A stretch of 64,000 nucleotides of DNA from NCBI GenBank assembly GCA_963575645.1, contig OY754467.1, positions 35,709,108-35,773,107 of the forward strand. Reading direction: 5' to 3'. A model generated the notes under the pieces. The model made no database searches. It was not told the origin of the DNA and worked only from the letters and a program-made list of their open reading frames with translations. A program made the translations under genes and the position numbers. Source of the stretch: Xanthostigma xanthostigma (taxonomy: Eukaryota > Arthropoda > Insecta > Raphidioptera > Raphidiidae). Shown here one piece after another: positions 24,601 through 34,601 of this stretch. Within the stretch, counting starts at the first letter, position 1. Every line of letters starts with the position of its first letter.

Positions 24601-27600
24601 AATATGGGTATCAAATGAAAGGGCTTGCTGAGAATAACTCGAAAAATTAAGTGACATTACTCTAAATCCAATATGGCGGACTTCTAAAGATGGCGGACTA
24701 ATTTTATTGTTTTCCTACAATATGGGTATCAAATGAAAGGGCTTGCTGAGAATAACTCGAAAAATAAAGTGACATTACTCTAAATCCAATATGGCGGACT
24801 TCTAAAGATGGCGGACTAATTTTATTATGCTTTCCTACAATATGGGTATCAAATGAAAGGGCTTGCTGAGAATAACTCGAAAAATAAAGTGACGTCACTC
24901 TACATCCAATATGGCGGACTTCTAAAGATGGCGGACGAATTTTATTATGCTTTCCAACAATATGGGTATCAAATGAAAGGGCTTGCTGAGAATAACTCGA
25001 AAAATAAAGTGACGTCACTCTAAATCCAATATGGCGGACTTCTAAAGATGGCGGACTAATTTTATTATGCTTTCCTACAATATGGGTATCAAATGAAAGG
25101 GCTTGCTGAGAATAACTCGAAAAATAAAGTGACGTCACTTTAAATCCAATATGGCGGACTTCTAAAGATGGCGGACTAATTTTATTATGCTTTCCTACAA
25201 TATGGGTATCAAATGAAAGGGCTTGCTGAGAATAACTCGAAAAATAAAGTGACGTCACTCTACATCCAATATGGCGGACTTCTAAAGATGGTGGACTAAT
25301 TTTATTATGTTTTCCTACAATATGGGTATCAAATGAAAGGGCTTGCTGAGAATAACTCGAAAAATAAAGTGACATTACTCTAAATCCAATATGGCGGACT
25401 TCTAAAGATGGCGGACTAATTTTATTATGCTTTCTAACAATATGGGTATCAAATGAAAGGGCTTGCTGAGAATAACTCGAAAAATAAAGTGACGTCACTC
25501 TAAATCCAATATGGCGGACTTCTAAAGATGGCGGACTAATTTTATTATGTTTTCCTACAATATGGGTATCAAATGAAAGGGCTTGCTGAGAATAACTAGA
25601 AACATAAAGTGACATTACGCTAAATCCAATATGGCGGACTTCTAAAGATGGCGGACTAATTTTATTATGCTTTCCTACAATATGGGTATCAAATGAAAGG
25701 GCTTACTGAGAATAATTTGAAAAATAAAGTGACGTCACTCTACATCCAATATGGCGGACTTCTAAAGATGGCGGACTAATTTTATTATGTTTTCCTACAA
25801 TATGGGTATCAAATGAAAGGGCTTGCTGAGAATAACACGAAAAATAAAGTGACATTACGCTAAATCCAATATGGCGGACTTCTAAAGATGGCGGACTAAT
25901 TTTATTATGCTTTCCAACAATATGGGTATCAAATGAAAGGGCTTGCTGAGAATAACTCGAAAAATAAAGTGACGTCACTCTAAATCCAATATGGCGGACT
26001 TCTAAAGATGGCGGACTAATTTTATGATGTTTTCCTACAATATGGGTATCAAATGAAAGGGCTTGCTGAGAATAACTCGAAAAATAAAGTGACATTACGC
26101 TAAATCCAATATGGCGGACTTCTAAAGATGGCGGACTAATTTTATTATGCTTTCCTACAATATGGGTATCAAATGAAAGGGCTTGCTGAGAATAACTCGA
26201 AAAATAAAGTGACGTCACTCTACATCCAATATGGCGGACTTCTAAAGATGGCGGACTAATTTTATTATGTTTTCCTACAATATGGGTATCAAATGAAAGG
26301 GCTTGCTGAGAATAACTCGAAAAATAAAGTGACGTCACTCTAAATCCAATATGGCGGACTTCTAAAGATGGCGGACTAATTTTATTATGTTTTCCTACAA
26401 TATGGGTATCAAATGAAAGGGCTTGCTGAGAATAACACGAAAAATAAAGTGACATTACGCTAAATCCAATATGGCGGACTTCTAAAGATGGCGGACTAAT
26501 TTTATAATGCTTTCCTACAATATGGGTATCAAATGAAAGGGCTTGCTGAGAATAACTCGAAAAATAAAGTGACGTCACTCTAAATCCAATATGGCGGACT
26601 TCTAAAGATGGCGGACTAATTTTATTATGCTTTCCTACAATATGGGTATCAAATGAAAGGGCTTGCTGAGAATAACTCGAAAAATAAAGTGACGTCACTC
26701 TACATCCAATATGGCGGACTTCTAAAGATGGCGGACTAATTTTATTATGTTTTCCTACAATATGGGTATCAAATGAAAGGGCTTGCTGAGAATAACTCGA
26801 AAAATAAAGTGACGTCACTCTAAATCCAATATGGCGGACTTCTAAAGATGGCGGACTAATTTTATTATGCTTTCCTACAATATGGGTATCAAATGAAAGG
26901 GCTTGCTGAGAATAACTCGAAAAATAAAGTGACGTCACTCTACATCCAATATGGCGGACTTCTAAAGATGGCGCACTAATTTTATTATGTTTTCCTACAA
27001 TATGGGTATCAAATGAAAGGGCTTGCTGAGAATAACTCGAAAAATTAAGTGACATTACTCTAAATCCAATATGGCGGACTTCTAAAGATGGCGGACTAAT
27101 TTTATTATGTTTTCCTACAATATGGGTATCAAATGAAAGGGCTTGCTGAGAATAACTCGAAAAATAAAGTGACATTACTCTAAATCCAATATGGCGGACT
27201 TCTAAAGATGGCGGACTAATTTTATTATGCTTTCCAACAATATGGGTATCAAATGAAAGGGCTTGCTGAGAATAACTCGAAAAATAAAGTGACGTCACTC
27301 TAAATCCAATATGGCGGACTTCTAAAGATGGCGGACTAATTTTATTATGCTTTCCTACAATATGGGTATCAAATGAAAGGGCTTGCTGAGAATAACTCGA
27401 AAAATAAAGTGACGTCACTCTACATCCAATATGGCGGACTTCTAAAGATGGCGGACTAATTTTATTATGTTTTCCTACAATATGGGTATCAAATGAAAGG
27501 GCTTGCTGAGAATAACTCGAAAAATAAAGTGACATTACTCTAAATCCAATATGGCGGACTTCTAAAGATGGCGGACTAATTTTATTATGCTTTCCTACAA

Positions 27601-28057
27601 TATGGGTATCAAATGAAAGGGCTTGCTGAGAGTAACTCGAAACATAAAGTGACGTCACTCTAAATCCAATATGGCGGACTTCTAAAGATGGCGGACTAAT
27701 TTTATTATGCTTTCCTACAATATGGGTATCAAATGAAAGGGCTTGCTGAGAATAACTCGAAACATAAAGTTACGTCACTCTAAATCCAATATGGCGGACT
27801 TCTAAAGATGGCGGACTAATTTTATTATGCTTTCCTACAATATGGGTATCAAATGAAAGGGCTTGCTGAAAATAACTCGAAACATAAAGTGACGTCACTC
27901 TAAATCCAATATGGCGGAGTTCTAAAGATGGCGGACTAATTTTACTATGCTTTCTTACAATATGGGTATCAAATGAAAGGGCTTGCTGAGAATAACTCGA
28001 AAAATAAAGTGACGTCACTCTAAATCCAATATTGCGGACTTCTAAAGATGGTGACTA
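18654..28057. repeat. 120-bp satellite array, about 78 monomers
   Basis: The sequence is periodic at exactly 120 bases for 9.4 kb. A monomer runs from TGACGTCACTCTAAATCC through ATATGGCGGACTTCTAAAG, ATGGCGGACTAATTTT, AATATGGGTATCAAATGAAA and GGGCTTGCTGAGAATAACTC back to AAAAATAAAG. Identity between monomers is very high; variable positions include GACGTCAC/GACATTAC, TAAATCC/TACATCC and TTTCCTAC/TTTCCAAC. ATGGCGGAC occurs twice per monomer. The length is divisible by three and one minus-strand frame lacks stops, so long repetitive ORFs of 170-651 codons (40-residue period) appear. They are broken by in-frame stops and 2-bp deletions and are not taken as genes. The array starts inside an older element and ends at a transposon left end (28,058). 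Confidence 0.97.
19441..26156. repeat. Higher-order repeat of 3,358 bp, two tandem copies
   Basis: Monomer variants recur in the same order 3,358 bases apart, which is 28 monomers of 120 minus 2. Landmarks are a TAACGTCAC variant (about 19,613 and 22,971), a monomer lacking AT in TTATTATG (about 21,350 and 24,708), GATGGTGGAC (21,932 and 25,290) and TTTATGATG (22,665 and 26,023). Few differences separate the copies, for example AATTAGGG at 21,841. The 18,654-19,560 segment matches 21,412-22,320 but lacks the roughly 600-bp block that follows there, and the order breaks down after about 26,200. Confidence 0.88.
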
Positions 28058-28260
28058 AGTTTTTGACGTGATAACGTCTTATAAATTGATGAAACACCAG
28101 CTGCACGCACGAAAAAGTGTAACGTTCCATAACGTTCCGCCTGACCCTGTGCGTGTAAGCGAGAGCGCAGTAATGTATTATTAAATATGATATTCGAGCG
28201 GAATACTTTATCACGTAAAACTATCGTCCGTAAACCGACTTTACAGACAACCAATTTTTT
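28058..28260 (+). mobile_element. Complete short copy of the dispersed element with GACGTGATAACGTC end
   Basis: The left end TTTTTGACGTGATAACGTC is followed by GCACGAAAAAGTGTAACG, CCTGACCCTGTGCGTG, GATATTCGAGCGGAATAC and TATCACGTAAAACTATCG. The right end is CGTCCGTAAACCGAC plus TTTACAGACAACCAATTTTT. The inner edges carry inverted copies of ACGTGATAA. The element is the same as 56,330-56,580 (inverse), with an internal deletion of about 55 bases. It lies directly against the last satellite monomer. Confidence 0.8.
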
Positions 28261-28960
28261 TATATAATAATGGTGTACTTTTTATAATGTTTTATTTTTC
28301 TACTTTACAAGAAAGTTTTCTAAAATGTTTTTTGAGGGAAAGTCGGCGCATGCGCAGAAGAGGTATAAGTTATAAAGTTGTTTGTATATAACAACGGTAT
28401 ACTTTTCATAACAGTTTATTATTCGATTTATTTTTACAAGAGTTTTGTATAATTTTTGGGAAAAATCGGCGCATGCGCAAAAGAGATACAAGCCATAGTT
28501 GTTTTTTATATAATAATGGTGTACTTTTTATAATGTTTTATTATTCTACTTTACAAGAAAGTTTTGTAAAATGTTTTTTGAGGGAAAGTCGGCGCATGCG
28601 CAGAAGAGGTATAAGTTATAAAGTTGTTTGTATATAACAATGGTATACTTCTCATAACAGTTTATTATTCGATCTATTTTGACAAGAGTTTTTTATAATT
28701 TTTGGGAAAAATCGGCGCATGCGCAAAAGAGATACATGCTATCGTTGTTTTTTATATAATAATGGTGTAGTTTTTATAATGTTTTATTATTCTATTTTAA
28801 AGAAAGTTTTGTAAAAAATTCTTTGAGCTAAAGTCGGCACATATATGTTATAAAGTTGTTTTTATATAATAATTGGGTACTTTTCATAACGGTTTATTTT
28901 TCTATCTGTTTTTACAAGAAAGTTATGAATTTTTTTTTCTAAACTCATAATTTCAGAAAT
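28261..28960. repeat. Tandem repeat of about 123 bp (alternating dimer), five to six units
   Basis: The motif CGGCGCATGCGC recurs at 28,344, 28,467, 28,590 and 28,713, and a decayed form lies at 28,835, giving spacings of 123, 123, 123 and 122. Odd and even units differ (GAGGGAAAGTCGG against GGGAAAAATCGG), so the true unit is a dimer of about 246 bp. The unit is related to the left flank of the satellite (18,591-18,653) and to 48,230-48,360. Confidence 0.88.
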
Positions 28961-29261
28961 ATTTTGAAAACAAATCTGTTATTCTTTTGTTCTGAAGATG
29001 TTAGTTATGTTTAATTTTTGCATGACACAATAACATATTACATAGAGAACCATGAATTTATTAAAATTATATTTTCCTTTTTGTGTTTCATTATTTTCAA
29101 CTGTTATTTTTACTTAGAATAAGTAAATTAAGTTATACTATATTATTCTCCAAGTGTCGTTAAATATATACACCGATTTTCAAGCAAAACACCGGGGTAT
29201 ATGACGTAAAATTTCGCGCCTTGTAATTCTTGAATTACTTGGGCATATACTCCCACTGGTT
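28961..29261. other. Spacer, no gene seen
   Basis: AT-rich sequence between two copies of the GGCGCATGCGC-type repeat. No ORF or other structure was recognised. Confidence 0.4.
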
Positions 29262-29410
29262 AAAACGGTTTTTACTCTATCTATTTTTACTAGAAATTTG
29301 TGTACATTTTTTGGGGAAAATCGGCGCATGCGCAAAAGAGATACATGCCATAGTTGTTTTTTATATAATAATAGTGTACTTTTTATAGTGTTTTATTATT
29401 CTACTTAATA
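29262..29410 (+). repeat. Uninterrupted copy of the satellite flank
   Basis: AAAACGGTTTTTACTCTATC to TTTTTTGGGGAAAATCGG repeats the satellite left flank with about four differences. It then continues CGCATGCGCAAAAGAGATAC, exactly like the 123-bp repeats. It therefore shows what the locus looks like without the satellite. Confidence 0.85.
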
Positions 29411-29555
29411 AAATTTACCTAAATTTGAAGCGAGAGATGCAATATCATAGATTCGAATTATTATAATTATTATATAAATTTAGGTTATGTATTACGGAAT
29501 ACGTTATCACGTAAAACTATCGTCCGTAAACCGACTTTACAGACAACCAATTTTT
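29411..29555 (+). repeat. Solo right end of the dispersed element
   Basis: AAATTTAGGTTATGTATTA, TACGTTATCACGTAAAAC and CGTCCGTAAACCGAC, then CAGACAACCAATTTTTTTT, match the right half of the 56,330-56,580 element. No left end is adjacent, and the solo left end at 17,038 could be its partner. Confidence 0.7.
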
Positions 29556-29593
29556 TTTTACTTTTATTCTTCAACACCAACATTTACAAGTTG

Positions 29594-29922
29594 CGTTAAA
29601 TTCCTAAAGTGGGCGCTACCGCCCCCTGGCTGGTACTGCAGCGATCCAGGGGGGTGGTGATGGCCACATGTGCATTTGGGGACAATGAATTCTGAGTTCA
29701 ATAAATAGTTTTATAATTTCAAACTTCAATGTTTCCAATTTACACATTTAGGTATGTACTATATTTTACGAAAAAGGCAGAAACATTAATATACCTACAT
29801 AATATCTTTCCGTTTAATTTCTATTAAAATTTAAAAAATTTGACTTCCAGGGGACGCTGAGTAATATTTTTTCTGGAAAGAGAGCGGTGGGCCAAATAAG
29901 TTTGAGAACCACTGCGTTACAT
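29594..29922 (-). mobile_element. hAT-type MITE, 313 bp
   Basis: The right terminus, read inversely, is CAGTGGTTCTCAAACTT, a widespread hAT terminus. The left side reads TCCTAAAGTGGGCGCTACCG, the usual partner with its outermost bases decayed. The flanks CGTTAAAT (29,594-29,601) and CGTTACAT (29,915-29,922) match at seven of eight positions, consistent with an 8-bp hAT target duplication. Confidence 0.7.
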
Positions 29923-30022
29923 GAAGCAAAGCGAGTGACGTTTTTAAAATGAAGTTCTTAAAAAAAATAAAGATTAGTAGGTTCTGAAATTATTTCTTTA
30001 ATTTTCATGAAATACTTTTCAG

Positions 30023-30127
30023 ATGAACCTGTATCTCCAGTTTACGAGACGTACAAACATGTCGCAGTGGAGAATATTGAAACCAGGGACACGGTTATCA
30101 CTTCACTGCATTTTCCTGAAAGATTGA
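30023..30127 (+). CDS. Isolated candidate exon of an unidentified gene
   Basis: The 105-base segment is preceded by AATACTTTTCAG (acceptor-like) and followed by GTGAGT (donor-like). In the frame that skips the first two bases it is open across its full length and reads EPVSPVYETYKHVAVEN followed by IETRDTVITSLHFPERL. The VENxxxxDTVITSL part resembles the start of a cadherin repeat, but that is weak. The -1 frame is also open and closes on a TGA at the exon end. No neighbouring exons were found, and mobile elements flank it on both sides (29,594-29,922 and from 30,167). It could be an exon of an upstream gene, an alternative upstream exon of sallimus, a captured exon, or chance. Confidence 0.35.
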   Translation: MNLYLQFTRRTNMSQWRILKPGTRLSLHCIFLKD

Positions 30128-30166
30128 GTGAGTACCATTATTACTGCAATTTTTGAATTATTATAT

Positions 30167-30440
30167 ACCGGTTGTTCAAAAAGTCCCGCAAAGCCTGAAT
30201 ATTTTTTGAAAAATGTTGCGAATGAAAGTTGCTAAACTTGTTGTAATGTATTTTTCGGTCACAAAAAATCCTCCCAAGAGGCTGCGCCCGTGGGGGAGGG
30301 CAGGGGGTAACTCCAAAATTTTAAATGGCAACTGCAATTTTTTTTTATTGAGTCGAGTTTTTCGGGCAAAACAGACATCTTTTGTTCCAAACTTTTTGTG
30401 TTCAAGCTAACACATCACCGAGTACGCGGGGTGAAAATTT
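30167..30440. repeat. MITE fragment with ACCGGTTGTTCAAAAAGTCC end
   Basis: The left end TACCGGTTGTTCAAAAAGTC is of the common insect ACCGGGTGTTCAAAAAGT type. A GGGGGAGGGCAGGGGGTAAC tract follows, similar in layout to the foldback elements at 789-1,423 and 38,164-38,793. The right terminus is not recognisable, so it is truncated. Confidence 0.5.
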
Positions 30441-30644
30441 CAGAATTATCCTCACCCCTTCAAATAAAATTTGTTCATTTTTCAAATTGCATTTTATATT
30501 TTTAAACGGTTTTGTAAAGCACCCGATATAATAAGACGATCCATCTGTATAATATCATCCCTAAAGAGTGCACCAATGCATTTCTACACCAATTCGGAAC
30601 CCAAAGGAACGGTGTCACCTCTGGTAAGAACTGCGCTGAACTGT

Positions 30645-30780
30645 CCTAAGGGGGGTTTTTGACAGGTAAACATTATTTTATAAAAGCATGATGGAGGCTA
30701 ACCTAACTTTCTAAATCAATGTTAGCCTCAATCATGCTTTTCTAAATCAATGTTTACCTGTCAAAAACCCCCCTTAAGGC
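30645..30780. repeat. Inner hairpin element A
   Basis: CCTAAGGGGGGTTTTTGACA, GGTAAACATT and AAAGCATGATGGAGGCTAAC are mirrored by GTTAGCCTCAATCATGCTTT, AATGTTTACCTGTCAAAAAC and CCCCCTTAAGG. The direct repeat TCTAAATCAATGTT also appears twice near the centre. Confidence 0.88.
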
Positions 30781-31181
30781 CTAGCACACATGAAGAGCGT
30801 TCAACGCGCGTTTACAGTTTCTATACAATTGTATAGAACTGTTTATATAACTCCTTTCTCGACGTAAACACCCACTAAGAACGAATTTTGTCCAGATCCT
30901 ATCCAAAACCAATTCTTCACCTACCATCACATATACTATGGATGTGAGTTGTTACGTGGATAAAACATATTATAAGGTGTGCTTATAAACCTGTCGATTT
31001 ATTAATTCAGCGTTAAAAAAGATATCCGTAGGCAATTACTAAAATCTTGCATTTTCTATATTTAGTTATGTTCAATAAACAGCTCAGTGACATATATATA
31101 AACAGTTCTATACAATTGTATAGAAATTGTAAATGCGCGTTGGGCCAACGCGCGTTGAACGCCTCTCATATAAACTAGGCC
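30778..31181. mobile_element. Inner foldback MITE B, about 404 bp
   Basis: The left end AGGCCTAGCACACATGAAGA, then GCGTTCAACGCGCG and TTCTATACAATTGTATAGAA, is matched inversely at the right (CAGTTCTATACAATTGTATA, CGCGCGTTGAACGC, ACTAGGCC). The arms are about 75 bases. Flanking TAAG on both sides may be a target duplication. Confidence 0.8.
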
Positions 31182-31231
31182 TAAGACAGTTCGGCGAATT
31201 TCTCACCAGAGGTCTCTTTGGGTTCCGAATT

Positions 31232-31725
31232 TAAATCAATTTAAACTTAAAATATGGATAATAATAGTAGCATAGTTTACCTAGCTTACTTCTTCTATTT
31301 AGCATGAAAGATTAATCCGTTTCTAATTATATAAATAAACATTGGAGTAACACATTTGCGACACTCCGGTGAAAGACGATGACGCGTGACACACACGCGG
31401 GGGGGACATTCATAATAAGTGACTCTCAGTGACTTAGTTACTAAAATAACGCACTTATAAACATCTTCGCTCAGTGATTCACAAGCTCGGTGTTTATATT
31501 CTGCAAGATATGACACCGCTAGATGGTAGTTAATATTATTAAACGTGACAGTTGAGAAAAGTTGCCTAATTTCTGCGCACACTGTTCAACTATTATATTA
31601 TTATATTATATTGCAAACTGGACGAATAAATTTCAAAGAGGTTCAATCCACTTGTCGAGTTGTTCTCGCGTCGTAGAGTTGGAGAATAAATAACTTCACG
31701 ATGAAAAGATCACTGTGACCACGAG
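31232..31725. other. Intergenic, no gene seen
   Basis: A minus-strand frame of 95 codons (31,295-31,582) has no recognisable domain. Nothing else was recognised. Confidence 0.4.
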
Positions 31726-32035
31726 TCTAAAATGATCACTGTGATCTGACAATAGGTAACTACGTTCCAAAGTAACGTATGTTGTTCCATGTCACCGCAA
31801 TCACAACGGTCGCTCCAACCGAGTAGCCGACCAACGCCGATGTAACCTCCGACCGAGTGTTTGCTCGGTTGGGCGGCATTCGGCGTGATCAGCCGTCTAA
31901 AATGATCACTGTGATCTGTCGAGAGGTAATTACGTTCTCAAGTTACGTACGTTGTTCCATGTCACCGCAATCACGGCGGTCGCTCCAACCGAGTAACCGA
32001 CGTAACGTCCGACCGAGTGTTTGCTAGGTCAGGAT
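31726..32035. repeat. 170-bp tandem duplication (two units)
   Basis: CTAAAATGATCACTGTGATC, TTGTTCCATGTCACCGCAAT, GGTCGCTCCAACCGAGTA and GACCGAGTGTTTGCT occur in the same order from 31,726 and again from 31,896. The second unit is a little shorter. It contains a self-complementary TGATCACTGTGATC and is more GC-rich than its surroundings. The function is unknown. Confidence 0.85.
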
Positions 32036-34229
32036 TGTCGTGAAAAAGTCACGATGATTTTTCACTGTAATTTTTGTGTAACTAGAATAACAGTCGCTGT
32101 GATCACATGCGTCCAATCTTTGTGTTCCAAGTCGGACATTGTTTGTTTTTTTTTATTATTCTCCTGTCCTTGTTATAATCATACGCTACGCAATTGCATC
32201 TTGTTAGACCAGAAAGCTTATTTGCAATTAATCTTATGGAATCATGAAATACATTACCTATTGTCTTTGGAAATGTATTGGTAATTATTATTAATTATTT
32301 CCGTTCAATCTTGAAGATTATATAAGTTTTACTGTTATCTTATTTTTATTTAACCTCTGTTGAAATTATTCACTAACGAGTTTTTGCAAAAAAAGTTCAA
32401 TTTTGCTCTAATTACGTTCGACATATTTTAATTAGGTTTTTAAAATCTGTCAGAATCCGAAAATTCAAAAAGTCAAGCAACATTCATCTGCAATAAATCA
32501 ATTTTTCGACATTTGTGTGCCAAAATTAATAATCAAAGTTTATAAACCATAAAATCAAGTACTTAATGATTGATAATTAACATCTAAATATTATCAAATA
32601 TTATATTACTGAACATTTTCAATAACTGAGATAAAATATTGGCTATTAACTGTCTAAATTCTGATTTTTACAATCGTCATTTGCTTTAGTAATTTAACTC
32701 AAATGTGAAGAAGAAACACAAGAAGAAATGTTGCCAAAACGAACCGCAACTGTCTCGTTTATTTTGGCAAACACTTTTTGCGCTCTCTAGAACGAAGTTT
32801 AAAATAATAATTGTAATCCATATACTAATATTATAGATGCGAAAGTAACGTCTATCACGGCCAAACCGTTGGGTCGATAGGGATGAAGTTTAATATGGAC
32901 ATAGTTTTAACTCTGAGGAAGGACATATACTACTTTTTTTGACACGAGGAAATATGAGGACAAAATCAAAGTTTATGCAAGAGAATCCACGGGAAAAAAT
33001 TAGTTCATAATAAATTAAGATTTAGAATTGATCTTAGCCCAGATAAACCTGGAAATTAGTGTTAAAAAAATAGATGGTCTTTTAAATTAAAAACAAGCTG
33101 ATTTTACCTTAAAAATAATGAAGTGCAGTAAGTACCGGAATAGTAAATTGTCTTTATGTAAAGCGACCTTGGTTACTGTTAACTAGCCTTGAAAAAATGA
33201 CATGTCCCACACCTGATCAGTGATCACTCGATTAGAGCCCTGGGGAACGCTTCATTGCGTTCTAAATTTCCTATCTCTTTAACATATCAACAGTACCTAT
33301 ACAAGATGTAACCCATGAACTGGCGTTCTGATAACTGTCTGTGTTGGATAAACTGTACCTAATAATACAAATCTGCGTTTCTCATCTCTATATAAAAATG
33401 CGACGTTTGTCTGTCTGGTTGTCTGATTTATAATTCAGGATGCACTGTACCAATTTGTATAATTATTTCATTGTTTAAAAGTCTACTCCTTCCCCAGTGT
33501 TATTCGTATCAATAAAGAAGTAAAGTGTGTAAGTTCAGATACAGGAGGTAATCTCCGAAACTACTTATCCGATTTCAAAAATGTTTTCACAACATTTAGA
33601 ATGTACCTTCAGGGTGAACACAGGCTATAAATTATCATTGATTAAATTTTAGTTTCTTAAATAGTGAAATTTCAGAGCTTTTCTGACCTTTCTTTATTTT
33701 AAGAAATCACCTTTTAAAAGTTTTGGTATATTTTTTTGATACCGTGTAAATAAAACACAAAACGCCGCTCAAGGGTGTTTTTCGGAAATTTTATTTTGTC
33801 AGCACATGATCTAAAGACCAAACGTTGCAACATTAATATTGACAAATTAGTTCGTTATAAAAATGATTATTTTTGATTATGAAATTAGTTTCCTGTTTAA
33901 GATTATGTTTTTTTGTGTAGAATACATAATCTTCGCTGTCAACTGTGTGACAGTAGATCTATTATACTACATTCCTCGTAGGCCAATAGTCGCTCGGACT
34001 CCATCAGAACCTTACAGCTACTGTAGCAGGAAGGCAAGAACCCCGGCGCAGACAATGTGTTTTGTAAGATCAAGTACATTAGACTAGTTATCCGTTGAAC
34101 AGGTGCCGTGTGTGAACGTTGACCTCGGATTATATTGGTCTACATTAAATTCACAATTAGAAAATTTATAGCTACTTAATATTCGGTGCAGTTTTATTCT
34201 CTTTTACAAATCAATACAAATTTCAATAA
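32036..34229. other. Intergenic with fragments of dispersed insect repeats
   Basis: At 32,822-33,000 the pattern ACTAATATTATAGATGCGAA, ACCGTTGGGTCGATAGG and AAGGACATA is typical of widely dispersed insect non-autonomous repeats. At 33,540-33,660 CAGGAGGTAATCTCCGAAAC and the following text match the repeat family at 47,050. No gene was recognised. Confidence 0.45.
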
Positions 34230-34601
34230 GGTAGTTCACTCGCAACAGTCGTAGACAAAGGTATAACTTAATAGTAAGTACCGAAAGTTAGAGATTTGCG
34301 TTCATTTTTGTAAGAGACTGTACCGAACACATCTGAGCTTTAATATACAGATACACTCCTATACAATAAAAATTACAAGTAAAATAAAAATATGTTTAAT
34401 TCAAAGATCTTTATTTTCTTAACAAAAGGGTAAAAAAATTCAGTTTTTTTTTCAGAAAATTTATAATTTTTAAATTTACAATGCATTCGTTTTTAAGAAA
34501 TATATAAGAGCCGTTTTCGAGATATTCTGGAATATACTCGTTTACTTTGTACGTGGTATACCTCCAGCATATTAATTATCCACTTTGATTGTAAATGCAG
34601 T
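34230..34601 (-). repeat. Truncated inverse copy of the 456-bp TTAA MITE
   Basis: GGTAGTTCACTCG at 34,230, then TTTGTAAGAGACTGTACC, CTTTAATATACAGATACACT and TTTTCGAGATATTCTGGAAT, is the inverse complement of 14,900 back to about 14,575. After about 34,601 the match stops, so the second terminus is lost. Confidence 0.8.

Larger units (their letters stand above)
30591..31231. repeat. Nested palindrome complex, outer arms
   Basis: The outer left arm (30,591-30,650) holds AATTCGGAACCCAAAGGAAC, CACCTCTGGTAAGAA and CTGAACTGTCCTAAG. The outer right arm (31,181-31,231) is its inverse complement (CTAAGACAGTTCGGCGAA to GGTTCCGAATT). Two further inverted-repeat units sit head to tail between them (30,645-30,780 and 30,778-31,181), so three palindromes are nested or adjacent in 640 bases. 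Confidence 0.88.

Noticed and set aside
18606-28018. Eight minus-strand ORFs of 82-651 codons with a 40-residue repeat as a repetitive protein gene family
   Set aside because: The open frame follows from a 120-bp monomer lacking stops in one frame. Frames are broken by stops and 2-bp deletions, monomers differ at non-synonymous sites, and there are no gene signals.
18654-28057. CRISPR-like repeat array
   Set aside because: Repeats are contiguous 120-bp monomers without unique spacers in a eukaryotic context.
17038-29555. Helitron assignment for the composite block
   Set aside because: I could not find TC at a 5' end or a CTRR 3' end with a preceding hairpin at the presumed boundaries.
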